Source: JAFLCL01 sp964502175
GTDB lineage: Bacteria; Myxococcota_A; Polyangia; Polyangiales; Sandaracinaceae
DNA: 64,000 nucleotides
Direction of reading: 5' to 3'
Assembly: GCA_964502175.1 (NCBI GenBank)
Contig: CAZCVE010000030.1
Coordinates: forward strand, 1-64,000
A program made the position numbers and the translations under genes. Shown here one piece after another: positions 24,476 to 32,327 of the stretch; the stretch's first letter is position 1, and every line of letters starts with the position of its first letter. Under the pieces are notes generated by a model. The model saw nothing but the letters and a program-made list of their open reading frames with translations. It did not search any database and had not been told where the DNA came from.

Positions 24476-25609
24476 GTGGAACGCGTGACGAACATCCGCA
24501 TCGGCGGCCTCCGCTCGATCCAAGAGGTCTCCCTGCCGCTGACACCGCTGAACGTGCTCATCGGCTCCAACGCCGCTGGCAAGTCCAACGTCCTGTCGGC
24601 GTTCCGATTGCTCAACGCATCCACGGAACGACGTCTTCAGGATCACGTGGCGAGGCAAGGCGGCGCGAGCTCACTGCTGCACTACGGACCGCGAGTGACC
24701 ACGCGGCTACACATCGGACTCGAGTTCTCGACCGACACTGGCACCAACAAGTACGACCTCGACCTCGTCCACGTGGCGCGAGACCGGATGATGATCGCCG
24801 AGGAAACGGTCTCGTACTCGAAGACGGCAGAGGCCACGACGACAGTTCCCTTCGTGGTGGCCGGCGGAGCCGAGGAGTCCGGCCTTCAAGCCGCCATCGA
24901 CGCGAACAACCCAACCGCGCGATACATCAAGTATCGACTCGACCGGTTCCGGGCATATCACTTCCACGACACCTCGGACACGGCGCCATTGAAGCAATAC
25001 GGCGACCTCGCGGACGATCGATTCCTGCGCGCCGACGCGGGCAATCTCGCTGCGTTCCTGCTCGCACTGCGGAAGTCGGACACGGCGGCGTACAACGACA
25101 TCCGCGGGACCATTCGGCTGGCATTCCCGCGCTTCGACGACTTCGTACTGGATGCGTCACGCGCCGACGGTCACCGCATTCTCCTCCGCTGGCGCGAGCG
25201 CGGTTCCGAGTACGACTTCGGACCTCACCAACTCTCGGACGGCACTCTGCGGTTCATCGCATTGTGCGTTCTACTCCGACAACCAGCGTTTCACCCGAAC
25301 GCGCCGCTCGTCATCGTGTTGGACGAACCCGAGCTTGGACTGCACCCGTATGCCATCGAGTTGCTCGCCACGATGTTGGGCGATGCATCGCAGTGGGCGA
25401 CGGTGATCGTCTCGACACAATCGGCCACTCTTCTCACGTCTCTCGGAGACGCGGACGCGGCGGTCACCGTAGAACGGGACGAGCATGGCCGCACGCACTG
25501 CAAGCGACTCAGCAGCGAAACGCTCGAGCCTTGGCTGGCGGAGTATTCGCTGGGAGATCTCTGGCAACAGGGGGCGCTGGGCGCGAAGCCGGTGACGGAG
25601 GGGACGTGA
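24476..25609 (+). CDS. AAA ATPase (AAA_21, OLD/RecF-like) of a two-gene defence-type module
   Basis: A 377-residue ATPase. Walker A is GSNAAGKSN at about residue 27; the ABC-type signature is GPHQLSDGTLRF and Walker B is VIVLDEPELGLHPYA. No Toprim domain is attached. Visibly lower GC and more varied codons than its neighbours suggest transfer. It starts GTG at 24476, and its stop overlaps the DUF4276 gene as GTGA. ATPases of this class paired with DUF4276 resemble split OLD systems found in defence islands. Antiphage function is an inference. Confidence 0.88.
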   Translation: MERVTNIRIGGLRSIQEVSLPLTPLNVLIGSNAAGKSNVLSAFRLLNASTERRLQDHVARQGGASSLLHYGPRVTTRLHIGLEFSTDTGTNKYDLDLVHVARDRMMIAEETVSYSKTAEATTTVPFVVAGGAEESGLQAAIDANNPTARYIKYRLDRFRAYHFHDTSDTAPLKQYGDLADDRFLRADAGNLAAFLLALRKSDTAAYNDIRGTIRLAFPRFDDFVLDASRADGHRILLRWRERGSEYDFGPHQLSDGTLRFIALCVLLRQPAFHPNAPLVIVLDEPELGLHPYAIELLATMLGDASQWATVIVSTQSATLLTSLGDADAAVTVERDEHGRTHCKRLSSETLEPWLAEYSLGDLWQQGALGAKPVTEGT

Positions 25610-26274
25610 TTCGACTCCACGTGCTGTGCGAAGGACAGACCGAGGAAGCATTCGTCAATAGGAGTCTGAAGCAGCATCTCGCAGGCCATGGCATCGCCCT
25701 TTCCGCGTCTCGCTTGATGCATCCGGGCTCGAGCCATCGTGGCGGCCACTGCAAAGACTGGAGGATCATCCACAAGGATCTGATCACCAAGCTTCCCAGC
25801 TTCGACCACACGACGACGATGCTCGACCTCTATGGGCTTCCGGCCAACCTACCGGGGCGCCCAACGACGCTTCCGCCTCGGCCTGTGGAGCGCGCGACGG
25901 CGCTGGAAGACGCGATGGCCCGCAGCGTGAACGATGCCCGCTTCATCCCAGCGCTCGTGCTTCACGAGTTCGAGGCGCTTCTCTTTTCCAAGGCGGACGA
26001 GATAGCTCGGCTCGCTCGCGTCCAGAACGAAGCAGAGCGGGAGCTGGCCCGAAAGGTCCTCACGGAGGTCGCATCCGCGTTCGCAACGGCAGAAGACATC
26101 GATGAGGGCCCGACGACGCACCCTGCGCGCCGCATCAGCGACGCGTTGCCGCACTACCGCAAGACGTTGCACGGCCCAGAGATCGCCGCCGCCATCGGCC
26201 TGGAGCGCATGCGCGACGCGTGTCCGCACTTCGGGCGGTGGATCACGAAGCTCGAGTCGCTGCAGCAGGCTTGA
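25606..26274 (+). CDS. DUF4276 (Toprim-like) protein, partner of the AAA ATPase
   Basis: A 222-residue protein starting GTG at 25606 inside the ATPase stop. HVLCEGQTEEAFVNRSL carries the first Toprim-type Glu, TTMLDLYGLP the Asp strand and LVLHEFEALLFS another conserved DUF4276 segment. DUF4276 is related to the Toprim nuclease domain of OLD proteins, so this is probably the nuclease subunit or effector. Base composition is atypical as in the ATPase gene. Nuclease activity has not been shown here. Confidence 0.85.
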   Translation: MIRLHVLCEGQTEEAFVNRSLKQHLAGHGIALSASRLMHPGSSHRGGHCKDWRIIHKDLITKLPSFDHTTTMLDLYGLPANLPGRPTTLPPRPVERATALEDAMARSVNDARFIPALVLHEFEALLFSKADEIARLARVQNEAERELARKVLTEVASAFATAEDIDEGPTTHPARRISDALPHYRKTLHGPEIAAAIGLERMRDACPHFGRWITKLESLQQA

Positions 26275-26320
26275 CCGAACCCTTACGTCACGCGCTCGGC
26301 CGTTCTCGTAGGTTGGGCGC

Positions 26321-26584
26321 ATGACCACTCGCACTCGTTCTCCCTCACCCGCTCGGGCTCTCGTCTTCGCCGCGATCTTGTTCGCGCCCGCCACCGCCTC
26401 GGCGGATCCGCCGACGAGCGATCCGCCGACCGACGACGAAGAGACGCGGCGCTACTGCGAAGAAGAGCGGTGGCGCGAGCACTGCAATCCCGGCTCGCGC
26501 GCCGGCTGCTTCCCGGACGAGCGCTGCCGCATCTACGAGGCGAACCGCCGGCGTCAGCGCGAGTCCGGCGGATCGGCGCGATGA
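26321..26584 (+). CDS. small secreted Cys-containing protein
   Basis: An 87-residue protein with signal ending ATASA. The mature part is rich in Asp, Glu and Arg and has four Cys (RRYCEEERWREHC, RAGCFPDERC), probably in two disulfides. No family recognised. The stop overlaps the ferritin-like gene start as ATGA. Confidence 0.7.
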   Translation: MTTRTRSPSPARALVFAAILFAPATASADPPTSDPPTDDEETRRYCEEERWREHCNPGSRAGCFPDERCRIYEANRRRQRESGGSAR

Positions 26585-27309
26585 TCCCGCTCCTCGCCGA
26601 GGCGCGCGTCGCCACGCTCGATCGGTTCGTGCGCGAGCTCGAGGGCCTGTCACACGATCCGCTCGAGACGCACGCGCCCGATCTCTCCACGTGTTCCGAC
26701 GCCGATCGCGAGGCGGCGCGCTGGGGGTGGGCGTTCCGCGTGATCGACGAGTACCGATCGGCCACGCGCTTCACGGCGCTGCTCGGCGATCTCCTCGAGG
26801 TCGAGGCCCCGTACGACGTGCTCGCCGCCGTGCATCGCTTGATCGGCGACGAGCTGAGGCACGCGCGGCTGTGCGCGCGCTTCGCTGGGCAGTTCGGATC
26901 GCTCGAGGACGTGCGCATCGAGCTCGACGATCTCGGCTGGAAGGGCGCGCGCCGACCGCCGCGCGAGCGCGCGCTCGAGATCGTCGTGCGCGAGCTCGTG
27001 ATCGCAGAGGGCGAGTCGCTCGCGATGATGCGCGCGTACCGACGCGCGACGACCGACCCCGCGGCGCAGGCCGTGTTCGACGCGCTCCTCACGGAAGAAG
27101 CGCGTCACTTCGCGACGGGTCAGCACCTCGAGCGCGCGCTGCTCGACGCGTTCCCCGATCTCGCCGACTTCCACGCCTCGCTCGAGGACACGCTGCTCGA
27201 CGACGTGCGCGTGATCCGCGCGCAGCATCGTGACGGCGCGCGCGGCGGACCGGGTCGCGCGTTCGGCGTGAGCCTCACGCTCGCGGAAGCACCGCCCGCC
27301 GTCGACTGA
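26581..27309 (+). CDS. ferritin-like di-iron domain protein
   Basis: A 242-residue all-helical protein. GDELRHARLCARF and LTEEARHFATG give two ExxH pairs, and VIAEGESLAM a further Glu, the ligand pattern of the ferritin-like di-iron superfamily. It has no signal peptide. Members may store iron or oxidise substrates; the exact reaction is unknown. Its stop is immediately followed by the stop of the convergent gene (TGATCA). Confidence 0.8.
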   Translation: MIPLLAEARVATLDRFVRELEGLSHDPLETHAPDLSTCSDADREAARWGWAFRVIDEYRSATRFTALLGDLLEVEAPYDVLAAVHRLIGDELRHARLCARFAGQFGSLEDVRIELDDLGWKGARRPPRERALEIVVRELVIAEGESLAMMRAYRRATTDPAAQAVFDALLTEEARHFATGQHLERALLDAFPDLADFHASLEDTLLDDVRVIRAQHRDGARGGPGRAFGVSLTLAEAPPAVD

Positions 27310-29388
27310 TCAGGGATCGACGTCGACGTCGTTCTTGCCGAAGCGCGTGAGCACCACCGCGCCCATGCCGATCGCGAGCGCCACGAGGAACGCGAGCCAG
27401 CCGAAGAACGGCACGCGCGTGACCACGAAGAGCGCGAGGATGCCGGCCGCGAGGCGCATCACCGGTCGCTCTTCGAGCGCGCGCACAGGCAGCGCCTGGC
27501 CGATCAGGTGACCGATCGTGGCGAGGCCCGCGCACGCGCCGACGAACACGACGAGACCGAGCACGAACGCCACGGGGATACCGATGATCGTGATCACGAG
27601 GACGATCGAGAGCAGCCCCGACGCGATCAGCGCCACCGTGCCGCCCGCGATCGATCGAAGCGGCGCGCGACGCACCGCGCCGTGCAGGCGGGCGAAGCGC
27701 TCGGGTGCGAAGAACGCGAACACCAGCGCGCCGAGGAACAGGAGCGCGTAGCGGAGGCCCGCTTCGGCGGTCTCGACGACCGCGGCGAAGAAGCCTCCAC
27801 CCTCGCCGCGCGCGTCACCTCCGCCGAACTGCGCGCTGCCCTGCATCGAGAGGCTCGTGTTGCCCTCGTGCACGACCTCGCCGCCCATCGTCTCGAGGCG
27901 ACCGAACACCACGCCCGTGGGCCGGATCCGGATGTCGCCGCCCATCGTCGCGACGTTGCCGACGACGACGCCGCCGATGTCTGCGTCTCCGCCCATCGTC
28001 ACGACGTTGCCGAAGGCGCGACCGTCCACCTCGGCGTCGCCGCCCATCGTCACGACGTCTCGTACGTCGTGGCCTTCCGGCACGTTCGCGTCACCGCCGA
28101 AGGTGAGCACGTCCTCGATGCGACCGATCGGCGTCGGCGGCACGCGCGTCGCGGGCTGCGCCACGACGACGGGGATCGAGAGCGGCACGACTGGCATGCT
28201 GGGCACGACTGGCATGCTGGGCACGACTGGCATGCTCGGAGCGACTGGCATGCTCGCACCGACTGGCATGCTCGGACCGACTGGCATGCTCGGACCGACT
28301 GGCATCATCGGGCTCGTCGGCCCCGACGGGATCATCGGGCCGACCGACGTGGTCGGCGTGGTCGGCACCATCGGTCCGACGGTCACGCTGGGGGCTCCGG
28401 CCTGCAGCGCGGAGGGGATCCGGAGGGGGCCGACCGCTGGGTTTCGATCCGTCGTCTGCGTGCCGGTGCTGGGCGCGGACACGACGATCATGTGGCCCGT
28501 GTGCCGCACCGTCGCGGGCGTTCCACCGAGCATCGCGTCGAGCACCTCGCGCAGCGGGACCCCGTGCGCGTGCAGCGTCACCGAGCGCGTGTCGGAGAGG
28601 CCGTAGACGAGGCCGAGGTTCACGGAGCGGGTCGCCGCTTCGAGCGCGACGGGGAGCGGCTGCGCGTCGATGTCGACGTCGACGCGCGGATCGGGCGAGG
28701 GCCAGCGTCCCTCGATGTCGTAGGCCTGCGCCCGACCCGCGCCGAACAGCGTGAACAGCACCAGCGCGGCGGCCGCCGGGAACGCGATGCGCTTGCCGTG
28801 CTCGATCCAGCGGAGGCACACGAGGAGGAACGTGCCGATGCCGAAGGCGACAGCCGCGATGCTCGTCCAGCCGCCGGGCATCAGCGCCACGATGCGATCG
28901 AACGTGGCGCCGAGAGAGAACGCGAGGCGCACGTTCTCCGACGCGTTCGAGATCGGCGCGGTCATCGTCTCTTGGAACGCGATCCACGCACACGCAGACG
29001 CGACGACCGCGAGGCCACCAGCGATCGCGCCCCAGCCGAGGCTGCGCGGCGAGATGCGGACGACGTCGGGGGCGTCGGCCTTCGACATCGCGCGCGCGAC
29101 GAGATCCGAGACGTCGTCGCCGTCCAGGCCGCCGAGCTCGGGCTGCGCGCGCTTGAGCGCCATCGAGATCGCGTCGCGCTCGTCGCGCATCGCGGCCAGC
29201 GCAGCGCCGAGGTCGTCGTCGTCCTCGATCTGCGCGTGAACCTCGGCGTCGACGAGATCGCGACGCGCGTCGACGAGCGCGACGAGCTCACGCTCGCGCA
29301 CGAAGAGCGACTGCGTCTCCTCGCTCTCGCGCTCCTCGCTCCGGCCCTCCTCGTTCGGGAGCGCGTCGGTCTGGCGCTCGTCGCTCAT
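27310..29388 (-). CDS. membrane protein with STN-like domain, SMPV repeats and bactofilin-like strands; possible anti-sigma partner
   Basis: A 692-residue protein starting at 29388, four bases overlapping the sigma gene stop (ATGA). The N-terminal 150 residues are cytoplasmic and acidic; two or three helices follow. Then an STN-like domain (DIDAQPLPVALEAATRSV, HAHGVPLREVLDAML), a Pro/Met repeat region of about 18-bp units (SMPVGP, SMPVVP), repeated strands with the motif VVTMGGDA and a C-terminal set of four helices. The order suggests a sensor that spans the membrane and regulates the sigma factor. No known anti-sigma domain was identified. Confidence 0.75.
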   Translation of the reverse strand: MSDERQTDALPNEEGRSEERESEETQSLFVRERELVALVDARRDLVDAEVHAQIEDDDDLGAALAAMRDERDAISMALKRAQPELGGLDGDDVSDLVARAMSKADAPDVVRISPRSLGWGAIAGGLAVVASACAWIAFQETMTAPISNASENVRLAFSLGATFDRIVALMPGGWTSIAAVAFGIGTFLLVCLRWIEHGKRIAFPAAAALVLFTLFGAGRAQAYDIEGRWPSPDPRVDVDIDAQPLPVALEAATRSVNLGLVYGLSDTRSVTLHAHGVPLREVLDAMLGGTPATVRHTGHMIVVSAPSTGTQTTDRNPAVGPLRIPSALQAGAPSVTVGPMVPTTPTTSVGPMIPSGPTSPMMPVGPSMPVGPSMPVGASMPVAPSMPVVPSMPVVPSMPVVPLSIPVVVAQPATRVPPTPIGRIEDVLTFGGDANVPEGHDVRDVVTMGGDAEVDGRAFGNVVTMGGDADIGGVVVGNVATMGGDIRIRPTGVVFGRLETMGGEVVHEGNTSLSMQGSAQFGGGDARGEGGGFFAAVVETAEAGLRYALLFLGALVFAFFAPERFARLHGAVRRAPLRSIAGGTVALIASGLLSIVLVITIIGIPVAFVLGLVVFVGACAGLATIGHLIGQALPVRALEERPVMRLAAGILALFVVTRVPFFGWLAFLVALAIGMGAVVLTRFGKNDVDVDP
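28187..28312. repeat. 18-bp tandem repeat encoding SMPVxP
   Basis: About seven units of an 18-bp sequence containing ACTGGCATGCT encode six-residue repeats (SMPVVP, SMPVGP, SMPVAP) in the membrane protein gene. The unit is a multiple of three, so length change keeps the frame. Confidence 0.9.
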
Positions 29389-30035
29389 GCCGCGCCCTCC
29401 CCCCTCGGAGCGGGGCTGGCGGCGGACTCGAGCGCGGCGCGCAGACGCTTTCGTCCGCGGTGGAGCCACGTCATCACGGTGCCCATCGGCACGCCGAGCG
29501 CGGCCGCGATCTCCTCGTAGCTCGCCTCGTGCACGTGGAAGAGCACCACCGCGAGGCGCATGGCCTCGGGCAAGGTCTCGAGCGCCACCGCGAGCTTTCG
29601 GCTCTCGATGCGCGCGTAGGTGATCCGCTCGGCGTCCGGCGCCTCGCTCATGAGCTGCACGATGCCATCATCGCCCGGATCTTCGAAGATGCGACGCTCG
29701 AGGCCGCGGCGACGAAGCCGATCGCGGCAGACGTTGCGCGCGATGGTCAGGGCCCATGCGCGGAAGCTGCCCTTGTCGGCGTCGAAGGTGCGGATCGAGA
29801 TCACGATCTTCTCGAGCGCCTCCTGCGCCGCATCACGACCGTCCTCGGGGCCGGCGATCACACGACACACGTCGCCCACGGCGCGCGCATGCTCGCGGAG
29901 CAGAGCCTCGAGGGCACGTCGATCTCCGGAAGAGGCGCGCCGCGCCAGCGCTTGGGAAGCCTCGTCGATGGGACGCCTCCGGGTCGAGGTTGCCTCGGCG
30001 GAGACGATCGGAAAAGGCAGAGCGGCCGCGAGCAT
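29385..30035 (-). CDS. ECF-type RNA polymerase sigma factor
   Basis: A 216-residue sigma factor. Region 2 is seen as EDGRDAAQEALEKIVISI and GSFRAWALTIARNVCRDRLRR; region 4 as LPEAMRLAVVLFHVHEASYEEIAAALGVPMGTVMTWLHRGRKRLR. Clear ECF type. Its stop overlaps the membrane protein gene, and the pair forms a likely sigma/sensor operon. The exact start is uncertain by a few residues because the first 25 lack conserved sequence. Confidence 0.92.
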   Translation of the reverse strand: MLAAALPFPIVSAEATSTRRRPIDEASQALARRASSGDRRALEALLREHARAVGDVCRVIAGPEDGRDAAQEALEKIVISIRTFDADKGSFRAWALTIARNVCRDRLRRRGLERRIFEDPGDDGIVQLMSEAPDAERITYARIESRKLAVALETLPEAMRLAVVLFHVHEASYEEIAAALGVPMGTVMTWLHRGRKRLRAALESAASPAPRGEGAA

Positions 30036-30164
30036 GTCGAAGGGCCCTACGCGCGGCCTTTCGGGCTTATTTCACCCGTCGGTCGGCCGCATGCTCGTTC
30101 CGTATCAGATGGTTTCAGGCCTCACGCTCGACCTCGGACCGCAGACTCGGGGCTGGAGGCCTGC

Positions 30165-30533
30165 ATGCGCCCGTTCCTCGTGACCGTCACCTTCGCCCTC
30201 GCGCTCCTCATGGCCGGGTGTCGCAACCAGCTGGCCTACGAGCCTTGCGTGGCGACCTCGGAGTGCCCCGGTGCGCTCAGCTGTCGCTCGATCACGACGG
30301 CAGATGACCGGATCTGCACGGCCTCGTGCAGCGAAGCGGAGCCGAGCTGCCCGGCGGACCCGCTCGGTGTGGCGGGTCGCTGTCTCTCGTTCGACGGAGG
30401 CCGCAACTTCTCCTGCTGGCAGGCCTGCGCGTTCGACGGCGACCGCGAGTGCCCGACGGGCTACCGCTGTTTCGACACGGACGGCACCGTGAGCTTCCCG
30501 CCCATCTGTCTCCCCCTCGGCACCAGCGGCTGA
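30165..30533 (+). CDS. Cys-rich lipoprotein, unknown
   Basis: A 122-residue lipoprotein (signal ending LLMAGC) starting ATG at 30165 with GGAGG nearby. The mature part has paired Cys (YEPCVATSECPGALSC, CTASCSEAEPSC, CWQACAF, CPTGYRC), the pattern of small disulfide-rich surface proteins of myxobacteria. Function unknown. Convergent with the next gene after four bases. Confidence 0.8.
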   Translation: MRPFLVTVTFALALLMAGCRNQLAYEPCVATSECPGALSCRSITTADDRICTASCSEAEPSCPADPLGVAGRCLSFDGGRNFSCWQACAFDGDRECPTGYRCFDTDGTVSFPPICLPLGTSG

Positions 30534-30537
30534 CCCG

Positions 30538-31176
30538 CTACCGCCCGCCGGTCGAGAACACGACGCCCAGGTTCAGGGCGACTTCGTTGACCACGAGCGC
30601 GAGGTCGACGTCGCCGACGAAGGGCAGCGTCTCCTCGCGGAACACCTCCGCGTGCCGCCACCCGACCTCGACGAAGCCGCCGAAGCCCGAGCCGTGAAGG
30701 ACCTGGACGCCGGCGAACACGCCGGTGTTGAAGCCGGGCCAGATGTCGTCGCCCGAGCCGTCGGAGTCCGGGAGCACCGCGAGCGTGAGGCCGATCGGGA
30801 CGAGCACGTAGGGCTCGAGGAAGACCTCGGGCGCGACGTCGAAGACCCAGCGACCGCGGACGAAGCCGTCGATGCCGAAGGTCTCCTCACGCTCGGACTC
30901 GCTCGCGTCGGTCTCGAAGCTCAAGAACTGGAGCCACCCGCCGATCACGAGAAAGTCGGCGACCGGTACCTCGCTGCGCAGATCGAAGCCGACCGACGGC
31001 TCGAGATCGACGTTGCCCTCGGTGTTCCCGACCTGCGAGTCGAGCTCGCCCGCCATACCGAGCACGAGACCACCCGCGAACCTCACGGAGCGATCCTCGA
31101 GCTCCTGGGCGCGCACGGGCGCGACGACGGTCGAAGCAGCGAGGACGGCGACGGCGACGAGGGCGATCCGCTTCAT
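30538..31176 (-). CDS. small outer-membrane beta-barrel protein
   Basis: A 212-residue protein with signal ending PVRAQ and alternating strands (GFDLRSEVPVADFLVIGGW, FVRGRWVFDVAPEVFLEPY, GFGGFVEVGWRHAEVF, VALNLGVVFSTGGR) that fit an eight-strand barrel. No closer family. It starts at 31176; an earlier ATG at 31215 would precede the signal with 13 residues. Confidence 0.8.
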   Translation of the reverse strand: MKRIALVAVAVLAASTVVAPVRAQELEDRSVRFAGGLVLGMAGELDSQVGNTEGNVDLEPSVGFDLRSEVPVADFLVIGGWLQFLSFETDASESEREETFGIDGFVRGRWVFDVAPEVFLEPYVLVPIGLTLAVLPDSDGSGDDIWPGFNTGVFAGVQVLHGSGFGGFVEVGWRHAEVFREETLPFVGDVDLALVVNEVALNLGVVFSTGGR

Positions 31177-31201
31177 GCGCCGATCGTGCGCGAGCCGCGC
31201 G

Positions 31202-31609
31202 TCATCGAGAAGCACGATCGACCGTCCGCGTCCCGGTCAGGGCGAGCGACGGCGCAGTCCTCATCTCCAAGAAGAGCTTCACCTCGTGCGAGTTGATGTA
31301 CTCGCAGAGCATCTGCTTCCACATCGCGTCCTCATTGGCCTGCGAGGGGGTGCCCCCTCGCGCTCCCCCGCAATCGAGACTCGGCCTTCTACGCTTCGCT
31401 CCGAAGTCCTCGCGATGCGCCTCGCGATCGACGAAGTGCCCGCGCAGATGAATGGGCAGCTCGTGCCACTCGGTCTTGCCGTCCACCTCGACGGCATGGA
31501 GCGCGGTGTCGTCCGTGCGCGCATCCCACTGCGTCTCGAGCTCCCGCTGCTCGGCGTCGCCGAGCGTGGACCACCACGCCTCGACGATGGCGCGCTCTGC
31601 GTCGTTCAT
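31202..31609 (-). CDS. hypothetical cytoplasmic protein interrupted by an in-frame palindromic insert
   Basis: About 135 residues from ATG 31609 (MNDAERAIVEAWW); starts at 31642 or 31723 are also open. The conserved-looking frame HELPIHLRGHFVDREAHRED continues after a 26-residue insertion as EDAMWKQMLCEYINSHEV. The insertion is bordered by the repeated codons for Glu-Asp. No domain recognised. The protein may tolerate the insert as a surface loop. Confidence 0.65.
   Translation of the reverse strand: MNDAERAIVEAWWSTLGDAEQRELETQWDARTDDTALHAVEVDGKTEWHELPIHLRGHFVDREAHREDFGAKRRRPSLDCGGARGGTPSQANEDAMWKQMLCEYINSHEVKLFLEMRTAPSLALTGTRTVDRASR
31334..31411. repeat. 78-bp palindrome-bearing insert in a coding region
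   Basis: GTCCTC occurs at 31328-31333 and again at 31406-31411, exactly 78 bases apart. Between them lies a perfect hairpin (31342-31361, 9-bp arms) and a GGAGCGAAGCG word on the minus strand. The insert is a multiple of three and has no stop in the host frame. It shares the words GCGGGGGAGCG and GGAGCGAAGCG with the structured intergenic region at 8284-8472. Confidence 0.65.
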
Positions 31610-31755
31610 GCCGTCCGTCGTTCCCACGGGAATGGTCTGCATCGGCCAGCGATGCACGACGCCGCCACGTCGGACGACGCCTCGTGAGGGCGCTGACGGG
31701 CGGCGAGGTCCTCCGCGACCCAAGGACTCGGAGCGTGCGAGGATCGGACTCAGCC

Positions 31756-32274
31756 ATGCGGCTCTTCTCGCGCGGACTGCTCGTCATTCTCGTGGCGCTT
31801 GCGTCTTCGATCGCGCCGTCGACCGAGGCGCAGACCACGACGCCGACGCCGCCCGAGATCTGGCAGTGCGAGACGGTCGTCCACCCCGTCGTCGAGTTTC
31901 ACCGCGCGCGCTTGGTGCTGCGGAGCGACGCGACCTTCGAGCTCCATCACACGCACACGAGCCCCGAGAACGGCTGGTCGAACTGGATCACGGGGTCGTG
32001 GACACGCAGCGCGACGGAGGTCGTGCTCACACCGGTCACCGCGCTTCGTCGCGCGTGGATCGGCGACATGCACCGGCAGGATCACGGCGAGGACGTGGGC
32101 GCGGCGCAGTGGGAGGAGCCCGTCTCGACAGCGCCGTGGCGTCTGCCGGTCTCGACCACTTCGCACGGCGCGACGCTCCGCTCGAGCGAGCTCGGCACGC
32201 GCGTCTACCGCGCGCCAGACGGCGCGAGCCCTCCGCCGTGTGACGGTGACCGTCCTCCGCTGCGTCGCCGCTGA
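31756..32274 (+). CDS. secreted protein, unknown
   Basis: A 172-residue protein from ATG 31756, with signal ending STEAQ. The mature part shows IWQCETVVHPVVEFHRARLVLRSDATFELHH, a WITGSWTRSATEVVLTP strand pair and a late PPCDGDRP. The strand layout suggests a small lipocalin-like or sandwich fold, unproven. A start at 31684 lacks a signal. Confidence 0.7.
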   Translation: MRLFSRGLLVILVALASSIAPSTEAQTTTPTPPEIWQCETVVHPVVEFHRARLVLRSDATFELHHTHTSPENGWSNWITGSWTRSATEVVLTPVTALRRAWIGDMHRQDHGEDVGAAQWEEPVSTAPWRLPVSTTSHGATLRSSELGTRVYRAPDGASPPPCDGDRPPLRRR

Positions 32275-32327
32275 GCTGCACGTTCGCTCCGTGCGATGAA
32301 GCGCCTGCCGTCGGATACGCTCGCCGC

